Shown in pieces: positions 1 to 12,121 of a stretch of DNA of 64,000 nt (position 1 is its first letter; each line of letters begins with the position of its first letter). The notes under the pieces were generated by a model. That model was given only the letters and a program-made list of their open reading frames with translations. It ran no database searches and was not told where the DNA came from. The translations under genes were made by a program, and so were the position numbers. Source of the stretch: Panorpa germanica (taxonomy: Eukaryota > Arthropoda > Insecta > Mecoptera > Panorpidae); the NCBI GenBank assembly GCA_963678705.1, contig OY783204.1, forward strand, positions 23,012,759 to 23,076,758, written 5' to 3'.

Positions 1-859
1 ACTCATGCGTGAAAAAGAAAAGAAATATTCGTTCCTATATTGTTAAGGAATGTTTACATTTATCTGAGTACAGCTCTGCTATTTTTAAACTAAACTATAT
101 TATTTACTGGTAATACTACCAGACACTGGTAATACTACTTAGACATCAGGTACCTCTACAACTGTAGCAATACTACTCAACTTACAATTTAAACCAGAGA
201 TAATATATGCTATTGCATAACTTGCAACCCTTTTTATAAAAAGGTTGTATCAGTGACTTCTCTGAAGACTAACGTACTTAGTTTCTTTACGATACTGACA
301 AATTATTAACAACCACGCTTAGAGTATATAAGCTAGTGCTCTATTTTCAAACAAATTAAAATATGTTTAGATATAAGAGAATAGTTGTATTTCCATTATT
401 CAACTAATAAATATTTTGAACAATAACAATACCTACGTTAATTAATAAAGTTAACTATATATGTTATTAAGAAATTAGTGAAATAGTGCTTTTACATGGT
501 ATCGTGCATTTATACTTGTTTCACCGCCGTGTGTATCACCGCCGAACTCTCGTAATTTGAACTATAGTCGGTGGTTGGTAGCTAGAAGCTGATGGCATGT
601 TAGTATTACTCGTTCAATGTTGAAAATGCAGGATTTACGTGTACTCCTAGTTTTTGCTTCATCCACGTATTTTTTTTATTTGATTTAGTTTTCATTTAAC
701 CTTTTGTTTGATTTACTCTCAAACATTATCGTACTTCGTGCTTTTGCATTTTGAAATTCTCTGCGAAAATAGTTTTATTTCATGTTTGTTAATACAACAA
801 AAAATGTAAATAAAATATACATACTCATGGATACGTATGGATATATATATGTATATATA
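1..859. other. AT-rich non-coding flank with small repeats
   Basis: I see no gene here. The stretch holds a 19-20 bp tandem duplication at 106-144 (ACTGGTAATACTAC followed by a variable end, two copies) and a diverged end of the CGGCGGTGAC inverted-repeat family at about 485-575 (ACCGCCGAACTCTCGTAATT). Short reading frames are AT-rich and low-complexity, typical of chance frames. Confidence 0.5.
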
Positions 860-1050
860 TACAGGGTGTCCCAATATTTGAAAAATTGTGGTCATGGTAG
901 TTAAAAACATCTTAAGGTGTTTCAATTTTCCAAGAAAAAAAAATTTCTAATTCCTAAACAAAATGAGATATATTTTTTTCCCTTTTTTCTTGTGTAGTCA
1001 TGAGTAGGACCATCCTCTGGTGCCTGCTTATCGTTGAATATTTGGACACC

Positions 1051-1055
<5 letters not shown>
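860..1055. mobile_element. Short inverted-repeat element, ends TACAGGGTGTCC
   Basis: The left end reads TACAGGGTGTCCCAATATTTG. The right end, on the opposite strand, reads TACAGGGTGTCCAAATATTC, so the roughly 20-bp termini are inverted repeats with one or two differences. The element is about 196 bp with no coding capacity and is bracketed by TA-rich microsatellite. TACAGGGTGTCC ends are common in insect MITEs, often attributed to Tc1/mariner-like or related DDE elements; the superfamily is inferred. A related end, TGGACACCCTGTATATA, occurs at 62806-62822. Confidence 0.7.

Positions 1056-1083
<28 letters not shown>
1055..1083. repeat. (TA)n microsatellite
   Basis: A pure TA dinucleotide run directly abuts the right end of the TACAGGGTGTCC element. 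A similar but interrupted TA run precedes its left end at about 838-860, consistent with insertion into a TA-rich microsatellite. Confidence 0.9.
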
Positions 1084-1088
<5 letters not shown>

Positions 1089-1924
1089 TAAATCACTGTT
1101 GAATTTATAAGTTTACATACATTTTACAATAACAAACATTGCGTTGCATATCAAAATATAGGTCGTTCAGTTCATTAGAGACACATCTGCGAATATAGTG
1201 TTTTATAGATATATTCATTACGACGACAACAGTATTAGACAAGTTTATCTGCGTTATAATTTTGTTTGATTGCATTTATGAGTTACGTGAGTATTGAAAC
1301 AGAGGGTATAATTTTACATTTCGATTTTTTCAGAGATGTATGCTTTTGCTTACAAATTTTCCATGTATGCATTTTTTTTCATCGAACATTGTGTATTTTC
1401 ATAGTAGTATATCACACAGAGCAGCTTAATTTTTTTTAGTCTCAAGATGACAAACTGAATCTTGATTCTGCAAATAATGTTTTTCTTATGCGACGGTCCT
1501 CTTGCAGTCTACAACTTCTTATGTCATCAATATCCGTACCATTTTGTTTACATAAAAATCCATGACATGTTTTTTATAAGCTGTTTTTCAACTGATGCAT
1601 CAATCATATTTTATTTGCGTTTGTACCACCCTCGCCTTTAATTTCTCTTGTAATTGGGTTTCGGTCCAGAAGCTGGGGGCCGCAGGCGATGAGAACGTCC
1701 TGATGCTACTAGTTCAATGGGAGAACATCTTATATGTAGTTATACCACTCCCTGATTGTTTGCATTTCAACTTGCAAGAACATTGATTTAGAAATTGAGA
1801 CGAAACTACAAAGAAAAATTCACGAAAACATTCGTTTTTTTCTTCTTTTTTTTATTTATTTTCGCTTTAGCTTTTTCAGCCTTCTTGTCTGTGTATGTTA
1901 TACTTTGATATGTAATGTTTCATA

Positions 1925-2174
1925 TGAGGCGTCTAGATGTAAAGCGATGTAAGTGACAAAAGTAAACTTCTGAAGAAAACAACTTTAAAGTTAAGATCGT
2001 ATAAGCGTTTTCGTTCAGTAGGTTTCAGAATTCGCGCTATATAGTAAAATCTATCCAAGTTTTCGCTTGTATCTCTGAGTTACTAAATAGTTTAGTACAT
2101 TTTCTATCGTTTGCGCTGGTTATCTCAAATTTTCAAAATTTGTTACTTACATCCCTTTACTTGTAGACGCCTCA
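1925..2174. mobile_element. MITE with long terminal inverted repeats (TGAGGCGTCTA)
   Basis: The left arm starts TGAGGCGTCTAGATGTAAAG. The right arm, read on the minus strand, starts TGAGGCGTCTACAAGTAAAG, and similarity continues to about 36 bp with a handful of mismatches. TA dinucleotides flank both ends (1923-1924 and 2175-2176), matching the TA target duplication of Tc1/mariner-type elements. The 250-bp body has no transposase fragment. Confidence 0.8.
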
Positions 2175-2484
2175 TATAATTAAAACTTATCTTGTAAAGT
2201 AATTATACTATATTCTCCTTTGTGTAGCTGAGACATAGTTAAGTGACTGGCAAAGGATTAACTCACCAAATGATAAGCAAATCAAACATAAACAAAAAAC
2301 AACTACATAATATTGAAATCTACAAAACAACCAATTATTATATTACGAGATATAACCTAGTTCTTGAAATTGCAGTAATATATTAAAATAAAAACAGTAC
2401 TATACATTAAAATAACTGGAGAGCATAACAAAAGAAAACATTACATATAAATTAAATTTACTACATCCGTAATATATAAGTTAT

Positions 2485-2706
2485 ATATAGTCAAAATCAC
2501 GATAGATCGGCGGTGACTTATACTTAAAAGAGGTTATAAGAGCGGTATAAATCTATAATACGATAATGAATTTTGCCTTATTCGTTTCTATATACATTAT
2601 AGAAAAATAAATAAGTCAGTGCTTTTTAGTTATAATCGGCAGTTTATACCCCACAACTTGTTTTAAGTATGAGTCACCCCCGAACTCTCGTAACTTCAAC
2701 CATATA
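2485..2706. mobile_element. Inverted-repeat MITE, CGGCGGTGAC family, most complete copy
   Basis: The two roughly 65-bp arms are inverted copies of each other at about 70-75% by eye. The left arm has ATCGGCGGTGACTTATACTT and AGAGGTTATAAGAGCGGTAT; the right arm carries the reverse complement of a close relative (AAGTATGAGTCACCCCCGAA). Related pieces lie at about 485-575, 10735-10865, 20690-20843 (minus) and 23281-23410, making this the commonest small repeat of the left half of the window. No coding sequence. Confidence 0.7.
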
Positions 2707-3221
2707 ATGAGGTTTAACTATTACCAAACCATTCGAAAAACGAAATTTATTTAATTTTTAAAAACCGATTCTTTAATTTTTACTTAATAAGAGGAAGAAA
2801 AGTGAGTGTAAAACAAAAATTAGGGATTTTCCGCCTTCAAAAGGTGCAAATTAAACAAAAGATATTACGTTTGTTTTAGATAAAATAATCAACAAATTTT
2901 TCACAAAACATTTTATAAATAATTCTAAAAATGTAAGAAGTTTTCTAGAAGTACATGGTTTCTTTTGTTTATAGTCTGAGACGATTTCAATAACGTACTC
3001 ATATTCGCCTTAAGTTATTTTCCAATTCTCAGTTAAACTTCAGTTATGATATAACTTAAATTTAACCTGAAAAATGAATTATTCAATTTCAATTTTATCA
3101 AATATTGAACAAAGTTAACGATTGAAAAATGTAACCGATATATTTCGCTTGGTTAAACTACAGTTATGTTCGAATTGAACAATGATGAGTAAACAGTACT
3201 CTAAACGTGAAAATGTTTAAT

Positions 3222-3450
3222 TGGCCACCGAGATCATGCGATTTAACAACTGTAGACTTCTTTCTTTGAGGCTACGTTAAACATGAAGTCTACGCTAATG
3301 TTCCAGCAAAGATTCAAGCACTCGAAATGCAATATTGGCGAAATACGGCTGCTATTATGTAAAAACGTGACGAAAAATTTCATCAAAAGAATAAGCGTTT
3401 GTACGTAGAACCGAAGCAGACATTTGTCAGATGTTGTGTTTCATTACTAA
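3222..3450 (+). pseudogene. DDE transposase carboxy-terminal fragment, broken
   Basis: Translation from 3222 gives WPPRSCDLTTVDFFL, a stop (TGA at 3267-3269, where the family normally has Trp), then GYVKHEVYANVPAKIQALE. A frame change near 3375-3390 leads into NFIKRISVCT, a second stop, and HLSDVVFHY before a terminal stop. The WPPRSPDLTPLDFFLWGYVK motif, followed by a Tyr/Ala segment and a Cys...HL..V.FH tail, is characteristic of a widespread insect IS630/mariner-related (DDE_3-type) transposase family. Two stops and a frameshift show it is dead. The amino-terminal two thirds are absent upstream, so this is a truncated relic. The family call rests on remembered motifs. Confidence 0.8.
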
Positions 3451-6220
3451 CCTCAATATTTGTACTTTGGATTAAAATAAAAATATCACCACTATTCGCA
3501 AAATATTGCGTTATTCTGTTGATTTAAAATGATGTATAACCTGATGAGTTTTCTAAAACAATAACATGAACTTCTAAAACAAACTGCAAGTAAAATGGAA
3601 AACGAATTCGGTTTGCTCGTAGTTTGTTTTTGGTGTTTTCAACGCTAGTCTATTATTCATAGAATCCTCCTTGTATCGTTTACGTTACTTTTCCGCTTCT
3701 GTTTGTCTGCCATTCCGTCGATGAATGGAATGGATCCCAGAGATCCATGGTATACGAGTATACTCCTGTCAAGGACCCGTGGGATGTCATAGCTCTCTTC
3801 TCTGATAGGTTCAAAACTTAAGGGGTCAACGTCAACGCGAAAAAGGATTCACTATTCATGACTTGTATCACCACGTGTGTCATTAATCAGTACAGAATGA
3901 TGGTCGATAGATGGCAGGTCGAGCTGATAATGAATAGTAATGAATAACGGAAGGAGCCTAGGGAATCAGTATTAATAACAAGAGGTTAATGGGTCATTTT
4001 GTTGTTTACTTGTTTGGATAGAGGACTCTGTGGTTGTCCTTTGTTAGAGGGTCTCTTCATCTATCATTGTATACTTGAATAGTCTTCAATAATTTTATTT
4101 GGATTCGAAGATTGAATATTAATCTCTCATAAAAATAAAGAAAAAATAGTTTTTTTTATAAATACATATAATATATAATACATATAAATACATCGTGAAA
4201 TAAAATATCAAAACAGTGAGTAGGAATGAAGCTTAAACAAAAAACATGAATTTTAAAACATCACACAACCAAACATAAAAAATATGAATTATGATATACT
4301 CATAATATTACAAAAATTTTAACCAATAAAATTCAACTAAAATCTTTGACCATAACTTTTACTAAAAGTTGTAAAAGGTGGTATTAAATCTTATTTATTT
4401 ATGCCTCCCATTTTCCTCCCATTATCCACCCATACCAAATCAAAGTAATATATCATTATACGTGGTACAGAATTATATACGAGTATAATACCTCGAAATA
4501 AAAATTCTATACTTTTTATTTATATTTTCAGTTTTACAACTCTGTTTACTTCTCGGAATATATTTATTGCAAGGGAAATGGAAAGTGAAGTAATAGCATG
4601 GTTAAATGTAGTGGTTTCGAATGTATAAATCTCTGCGAGAGGATGTTTACTGCACTGTATCTTTCCAAGCTACATTCGAGACACTCTAGGAGATATCTTC
4701 TTATAATATGAGAATTATATTAGATGAGGAAACACATACGGAACAGTCTCCATGTCTTATTTACTTTAATTTTCTATAGCATGTATTTAGATAAAATTAA
4801 TCGAGGGAACAATGGTAAACGTTTGAAAAGAAAGGTTGATCTTAGCAAATTAGAAATGTTTTTTCATATTCGATTATTTTCCTTTTAGAACTGATTGATA
4901 AGATACGTTTTACTGAAAAAAATCTGTGAAAACTGGCATGACATCCTGCAGTTATCTTATGATTTTCTGATTGTCTTGAGGTTTCTTATGTTTGATGAAA
5001 AATGTCCCGTTTGTAAGAGGAAGCTGAAGCTATAGCGCGCTTATTATTGGGTTTTTAAAAAAGTTGTTGAGGTAAAATTTGTTTAAAATATTATCCTGTT
5101 CAGAGCTCTAGAACGAACCAATGCCAAGATTTAAAAAGTGTCTAAAAATGTCATGGATTTTAGATCACATATTTTTTTTCCGATTTCTCTAAAACTGGAA
5201 AACTTGATGTTAAACTATTGGCCTTAATATGTAGAAGAAGTATTAGTTTCGGAATTACTGAATTTTAATTTTTTGGTAAACCTTTTTATGATATGCTGCT
5301 TTGCCATAATTTATTATAAGTTTTCTCGGTTTTTTACTATATAAATGATGCCATTTTCTTTTAAGAAAAATATTGCCTTGAATTTGTACTTATTTTGAAA
5401 CAGCCGGTTTGGATAGAATTTGATAAAATTTCAAAAGAAACATACTTTTACAATAAAACAAAAAATAAATGTTACTGTACAAAAACTTTAAAGAAAAAAA
5501 AATGCAAGAGAATAACCACGTTTTGGATTTGTTTCTTATCTTCAATAATTTTTTATTAAAAACCTATATACCAAATGTCAAATTTCTACGGTACTACCCA
5601 ATTCATCTACAGCACTGGATTAATTTTTGTATATTGTATTCGTATGAAATTGATTTATTTCTATCTAAAATTATATATACTTAATCATAGCTTTTCTCAA
5701 GTTATGATTTACATTTTTACGGTTCCCCAGCACCCTTTTTTTCACCGCTCCCTTTTTTTAATACAAGAATACAAGAAAACACCATTTATTTCTCCAATAA
5801 TTTTTTAATTTGCTATTCATCATTTAAACGAGTATTTTAATTTGTTTATAGTTCTTAAATTTAAGTTGACCATATACTGAAATTCCCATACACACATTTG
5901 CAAATCAATAACTAATTTAATTGTAAAAATATTTCATTATAAATTCCCTTAACAAATTCTATGCACCCTTTGATTGTCATATCTATATTAATACTTTCGT
6001 ATTTTCGTGTATTTAATATTGAATTGGATATTCAATTTAATATGGAATTCCGTAGGCATGAAATGACCACACTCCATACTTTATGGCACCGCAGTTCTCA
6101 TTGCCATACCCATACCCATTCCTTATGCCCCAGGGCTTTATTGATTTCATGAAAATAAATGATCCAAACATTTTATATTGATTGACTACCACAAACGGTT
6201 ATTCCGTTAGCCCGTTATGT
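3451..6220. other. No gene seen; AT-rich with one GC-richer block
   Basis: Most of the stretch is very AT-rich, and its small reading frames look like chance. About 3690-4080 is noticeably less AT-rich and appears single-copy, with stacked short palindromic words such as GGATCCCAGAGATCC and GTATACGAGTATAC near 3730-3765. It could be a conserved non-coding element, but nothing in the sequence proves it. The words CAGTGAGTAGGAATGA at about 4215 recur at about 29042. Confidence 0.4.
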
Positions 6221-6224
6221 GAAC

Positions 6225-6335
6225 TGCGTTAGCGTTACAGACAGTCCATTAAAGCGCCGTTGGTAGTTGTGTCGTTTAACGGCCGGTTCGTCGTTGCTGC
6301 CAACTACGAACTACGAACCACGAACCGCGATGGTC
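6225..6335. repeat. GC-rich block with ACGAACT-type tandem units and hairpin potential
   Basis: At 6300-6330 four degenerate units of 7-8 bp follow each other (AACTACGAACTACGAACCAC then GAACCGCG). The preceding GTTGGTAGTTGTGTCG and GGCCGGTTCGTCGTTG are partly complementary to these units, so the block can fold back on itself. It stands out from the AT-rich flanks. Origin unknown; it may be a transposon subterminal region. Confidence 0.5.
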
Positions 6336-6654
6336 TGGCAAGTCATAATAAATACGCATTTACGAAAACTATGAATTCTAGTACTATGAGACTAGTACAC
6401 TTAGCTAACTGATTTTATTTTTTTAGTAAATTAACTTTAGAGAAAATGTTTATTTCTTTCTTATTTTATTCGGCTCTAATTCATTCAATCTACTTGCCTT
6501 ATGTATTAATTGTCGATTTACAAAATAAAATTATTATAAGTGTTGTTTAGATTCACAATGAGATCACGAGAGAAGTTGATATGTTTATTAAAAGAAAGTA
6601 AATAGCATTTTACGCAGAACATAATTTGTTTAATTAATTTAAGAGAGCACTCGT

Positions 6655-7330
6655 AATTAATGAAAATTATAATAATAACGGATTCCTTAGGTGTTTTAAA
6701 ATATTTAAATTCCAATGATCGCAAATCAAATAATGATACATTGACATGCAAAATGAAGGAGCTGTATTTCAATTTAATTACTAAAAATAATACCATAAAA
6801 TTTATGTGGATACCAGAACATTGGGGAATAAAAGGAAACGAAAGTGCTGATAAATTGGCAAAGGAATCTATAAATTTAGAAATTGAGATGAAAGTGAAAT
6901 TTCCTACATATAAAATTTTTGGCATATTCAAAAAATTGAACTTCTTTTTGACAAACCAATATTTCATATACAAAAGCCAAATTTTCATCTAAATTTAAGT
7001 AAGAAAAGATGGTTCAGAAATGAGGTCAGCAAAATTATATCAACTATAATCAGAATCAAAAGTAATCATTGTAAAACTCCAGCTCCTGTATAAAATTAAT
7101 ATTAAATCTGATGATAGATGTCAATGTAGCGAATTAGGAATTTTGGATCATATTATATTTGAATGCATAAATTATAGTTTAGAAAGGTCAAAATTCAATA
7201 GTGAAATATAAGATGTAATTAAAACTGTCCCTGTTAATTCTAAATTTTTGTTAAGTGATTCAAAATTAATTAGTGTTCTTGAAGATTACGCTTAAAAGGC
7301 AACTCCTGAGATTAAAATGCTAATATGTTA
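6655..7330 (+). pseudogene. LINE relic: RNase H domain and carboxy-terminal end
   Basis: From 6660 the frame reads KIIIITDSLGVLKYL, then FMWIPEHWGIKGNESADKLA, which carries the Asp of the TDS motif and the HxGIxGNExAD signature of retroelement RNase H. Past a stop at 6990 and in other frames, a Cys-rich carboxy end appears (CQCSELGILDHIIFEC). This is the order expected in non-LTR retrotransposons of the I/Jockey-like group that encode RNase H. No reverse transcriptase is recognisable upstream, and frames shift after about residue 110, so it is a 5'-truncated, decayed copy. The overlapping minus-strand frame of 156 codons at 6518-6988 is its shadow. Confidence 0.8.
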
Positions 7331-9281
7331 ATTGAGTAAAATTTCATTATTACACCATAAATAAATTACAGTTTATAAGTATGATACAATGAATGACTGT
7401 CTGCAGTGTCTGGCGCCAGTCTATAGCCAATTTGTTACTAATAACAATACAATATTTCAACCCGAATCATTCTTGGTTAACCACGAACACACACACACAT
7501 AGACACACTTCATTACATTATGCATCGTTGTATTTCTATATAACGAACGCGAATAACCGACGAAGTACAACTAGCGTCGTTATACGATAATACTATTAGT
7601 TTTTCCAATGTTTTCGTTTTTTTTATTACGTCTCTAAATAAGTTTTTATTCGAAATGTAATAAAATTTATTGGACTAATTTATTGAATTATAGTTCCAGT
7701 AGGCAGCAGCCAATCCAACAAATTGAATCGTTTTCACAGCGGCCACGGTTTAACCTCATTTATTTAATTGAATTGCGTTTAACTTTTTACTTAAAATTAT
7801 ATTACGTCAACATTATTTGATCAAATCTTTTGAAAATCTGACTTTAGTAGTGTCCCGCGGAAAGTTTAAGTTTAATATTGCGTGGTTTAAGATCTCATGA
7901 CTTCATTATGATCCTGAAACTAGAATTGAAAACTAAAAATGGCTATAAACAAACTGATTGACAGATGTTGTCCCTGTTTGGGATAATAATTGAGTGCAGT
8001 ACTACCAACTTGCCTTATTTTGAAAACATTGTATAACTTGTATGTTAGTTTCTTTTGTGCAGTCTAAAATATTTAAGTAAATAGAAGATCGTCAGGATTT
8101 CAGACTCATTTTGGCTTTTAACATAACACATACTAGAATTACTTATTCTAAATATACAGAACAATATATCGTAGAGAATATATTGAAATTCATGGGCGTT
8201 ATTTATATTCAAACACTCACATGACTTCGAATAGTTTTGGAATAACGACGAAAACAATATTCGACAAGTTTATCTTCATGATAATTTCGTGAACTGAACG
8301 ATCGATATATGCAATAAGAAAAGTCCAAGATTAAGAATGAAATACAAGAAAAACGCAATTCTAACAAACACTTAATGTTATTGCAAAGTTTTTCAATGTT
8401 TAATGCCAGTTCATTTCTCTACAAGATATGACTTAGTGCACACTCACTCGCTCACGCTAAGGGTAGTAAGAGTGAGTATCTATCCCTGTAGCCCCAAGGG
8501 TTGGGTGCATTCCTGCGGGGGTTAATAATAAGATATCCACATGGGGAGTGCAGGGAAAGCAATGATAGATAAATGGATTGCTCATGTATGAATGAAACAT
8601 GCCGAGGGTGGATTTTTTAGGGATGGGGTCGCCCCATTAATGCACTGCACTTGTTAGAACGAAAGTGTGCTCTGTTATCTTATATGGGAATTCAAGTGTC
8701 TGCTAATACGAGTGTCTGTGTGTGTGTACGTCCATTACATTTACGTTGCGTCATTTGAAAAGATCTGAAGAATCATAAATCTGTGCTTAATTGGTTTGGA
8801 CAGTCAACATTTGGAAGAAATTTAAGAAGGGATAATGTGAAGGTTAAGAAAATAAATATAGAAACTATCGCTCTATGTCAAGATGAAATTCAAGAATTGT
8901 TTTTCCTCAAATCTGGCATTAGAATTCCTTTACTAACAGTCTATGTCTCTGATACCAATTCATGATACAACCAAGCGGTGCATTGTAAAACTTATTCATC
9001 ATTTTTTTTATTTTCTATAATACTACAACTAAGTATAGATATACTTATCTAGTGGCTTACATTTCAATAATTACACGGTATGGTAGATATTGCTCTAATG
9101 AACAATTCTACATGATTAGATTACTAGGTCCGAGGGTTTAGTCCTGCGAAGTCTTCGAACATCATTACTATCAAGCAACACTTGCGTCACGGCGATGTTT
9201 TCGTGGTTACAAAGTCTCAACTCGTGCTTTGCTGCTATAGTTTTGATTTCTTCTCCGACTGTGTTAATCTTCAGGTCTCTA
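7331..9281. other. No gene seen; one GC-richer single-copy block
   Basis: A short CA run lies at about 7487-7499. About 8425-8730 is GC-richer than its surroundings, includes CCTGCGGGGGTT (8512-8523), which recurs at 36270-36281, and a GT run near 8720. The words TTGAGTGCAGTACTACCAACTT (about 7991) recur with two changes at about 9957, pointing to an uncharacterised dispersed repeat. No coding signal is convincing; the frame at 8783-8965 matches nothing I know. Confidence 0.4.
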
Positions 9282-9535
9282 CCCAGTAAACAATTTGGTG
9301 AAGTGCCCTATTTAGTGACGTTTCTCTCACTATTTCACTTCAATTATAGTTCGCATCAACTTTATCTTCATTTGTATTCCGACAGGTGGAGTAATTTCGC
9401 CATCTGTAGACGATAAAGTAGACATTTTATATGAAAAAATGTGAGAAACTGAACTATAAATGAACTCTTTTATGACAATAAAATCATGACTCATCTTCAA
9501 TATGATGTCAAAGTGACTCCAAAATGTTTACTGGG
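9282..9535 (+). mobile_element. MITE, CCCAGTAAACA ends, complete copy
   Basis: The termini are CCCAGTAAACA at 9282 and its exact reverse complement TGTTTACTGGG ending at 9535. TA lies immediately outside both ends (CTCTA| and |TATGT), in keeping with a TA target duplication. The 254-bp element has two further copies here: 38617-38869 (opposite strand, near full length) and 11799-11950 (right half lost). The three reading frames over this element are incidental. Confidence 0.85.
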
Positions 9536-11798
9536 TATGTATGTCTTCATTGCGGATATACCACGGTGCATTAACTATTCCTCGCAGAAATTTATTTTAG
9601 AACGTTTGTATTTCTTAATGTTCGATTTCTTGGTGCAACCCCAGTTGCACTCCATACGTCCACGCTGGCTTTAACACTTGTTTATATATAAGCAGCTTGT
9701 TTTCAATGTTTAGTTCAGAGCCTCGCCCAATTAGTCAATACATATTCCTGTATTTTATGTTCAGTACTTCATTTTTCTTTCGTCACTCCTATTCATCATG
9801 TGAATCTTTTCCAACATTTTTTGCAAGTCTGATCATGAAATTCCGTTCAATATATTTGTTCATTGTAACTATATTCGTGCAGTACTGATGTGGACTGATT
9901 CAACTGTCTGTTGCAAACAAACAGGATGCTCGATCTTGCTCAATTTTGGCTCAGTCATTGAGTACAGTGCTACCAACTTACGGAAAAAAAGATTTTTATA
10001 AAATATTTAGCGCGGCTTTTTTTACATTACTTTTTGGGTGCACCTTTTTCACTTGAATTACTTTGCCTATAATATATCTATACAACTCAAGTTCATACAA
10101 TAATCCACGTATAGCAATATAAATTCCATAACACCACATATAGTACTTCCTCAATCGTAAATGCACGACTTCAGACGACTAGTTCCGAATAACATAATTC
10201 GTATATGTAATATAAAAGTCTAGAACATCGTCTTCCTAAAAGACATGTATATGCTAATGTTATGAACATGAAAATTGCTCGTATGGGACACGAATATGTA
10301 TTTATATGATATTATCCTCTTCCCTAAGGAATTATTAGGCTGGAAAACGCATAAAACCAACGATTTAAGAACTGCGAACCCGACAAATATAATTCCCAGA
10401 TATTGCTTTTTCTGGAATCTAAAGAAATACTTTAGTTTAAACTGTGGTCACTTACAAATATAAGAAAAGAGGGAGACATTGTATTTTTGAGGATTTGAAG
10501 TTGAATTTTCTATTGAAGAGTTTAGGATTTTGTATTTTGGATATGGTAAAGTAATAGTAATAAAAGAAAATCTTTACATTGCAGTATTATCGTCTTAGTA
10601 TGTAATGGTAAGCGTTTACAGACCAGCACGGAAAGCAGTCAGCGTATTCTGTTTAATAAATGAAACGAAAACACAAAATATCATGTTAAAACAAGTTGTA
10701 TTGTAAAAATCTACGACACAATAAAAAATCACTGTCTCACCAATTTTATAATGTATATATGAACGAATCAGATGAAATTGACAATTGTATAGTAGATTCA
10801 TACGGATCTTATAACCTCTTTTAAGCATTAATCATCTCCAAACTCTCATAATTTGTACTATTTATACCCAAATATCTGTTAAGTTTTCAATCCCCACTTT
10901 AGTGCATTTGGAAGCACGTTATATTGGAATAAAATACATCCGAGTATAACAAATAGAAACTGTTGTACGAAATTATAACATAGAGAGATAATCTGTGAAC
11001 AAGTGGCACACACTGGTTGGGACTATAAATGAAACACGAATGCACTGACAATGGAATCGACTATTACATTTTGTTAAACCAATGATTGTCACGTATAAAT
11101 ACTATTTCTATAAACTATATTCCTATTATTATTCTATAAACCATACTCTTGTTAGTTATTGATACATGGTATATTTGTTTACAATTCTATTATTTGATGC
11201 TGTAACATTTAATCATACTATTGGCCAGTAATGCTTGGCTCGTAAAAGTGACAAAGTCAACATTCCAAATTTGGAACCGAGATGAAAGTTTTTAATCAAA
11301 ATTAATTTTTGGCTTAAACATAGATATGTTTACATATAATATGATTATGAACACTCTTAAAAAGAACATTATAGATTTTAGAACATTTCTAAAGCATATT
11401 TTAGAACCAGGTATTGCAAAAATTCAGATTCTAATATAATAATTTTCATAACATATGCAGTGTCACTATTAAAGGAATAGAATAGGAATAGAATAGTTCA
11501 AAAAATTCATCTTAAAAAAAAATAATAACCGAGAGAGAAAATGAAATTCGTCTTTGGCACCAAGCCACTGAAATATTCATATACAAAGGACGTGTTTTTA
11601 TTCCATTATACTTAACAAAAATCGTAAAATGAATGCCATTATCATTTAAGCAATTCTTAGAATCATTAGAAAATATTTATTTCTTCCTGGAATTGACTAT
11701 TTTGTACAATGAAGAAATTATTGTATTATTATCAATGAATACATTTATAATTCAAGTGTTTGCATTAAAGTTACAATGCTAGCTGGCTAGAAATATTA
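9536..11798. other. No gene seen; one diverged CGGCGGTGAC-family piece
   Basis: At about 10735-10865 the sequence ATCTTATAACCTCTTTTAAG followed by CTCCAAACTCTCATAATTTG matches one arm of the inverted-repeat family best seen at 2485-2706. The rest is unremarkable AT-rich DNA with frames of at most about 73 codons and no recognisable protein. Confidence 0.45.
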
Positions 11799-11950
11799 CA
11801 GTAAACAATTTGGTGAAGTGTACTGATTTGTGACGTTTGAATCAGTCGCACTTCAATTATAGTTCACAATAACTTTATCTTCATTTGTATTCCGATAGGT
11901 GTAGTGGTTTCGCCATTTGTAGCCGATAAAATATACATTTCATATGAACG
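11799..11950 (+). mobile_element. MITE, CCCAGTAAACA family, truncated copy
   Basis: CAGTAAACAATTTGGTGAAG, then TTCATTTGTATTCCGATAGG and CGCCATTTGTAGCCGATAAA, match the left 150 bp of the 9282-9535 element. The similarity stops before the right terminus, so this copy is truncated. Confidence 0.8.
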
Positions 11951-12049
11951 ACTGCATCTCCAATACGATACATGTTGCAATATTACCCAAAGTATATAAT
12001 ACACATAATCAAATTCACATTAATAATAACCAAACCTAGAAAATATACT

Positions 12050-12121
12050 ATTGGAGAATCCAACTTGAAAACACAGCAGTCTACCGTCAAGCATAAATGC
12101 TCACAGCCACTGTCCCGTCAA
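12050..12121 (-). repeat. tRNA-derived SINE head, diverged
   Basis: On the minus strand the sequence reads GGGACAGTGGCTGTGAGCAT, then about 30 bp, then TCAAGTTGGATTCTCC. The second motif resembles a pol III B box (GGTTCGANTCC) and the first sits where the A box is expected. The layout repeats at 23515-23573, 41665-41770 and 43235-43320, all sharing ACAGTGG or a close variant at the head. Confidence 0.45.

Noticed and set aside
6518..6988. 156-codon minus-strand frame
   Set aside because: It is the complement of the RNase H relic on the plus strand, whose motif (WIPEHWGIKGNESADKLA) is recognisable; the minus translation is hydrophobic shadow sequence.
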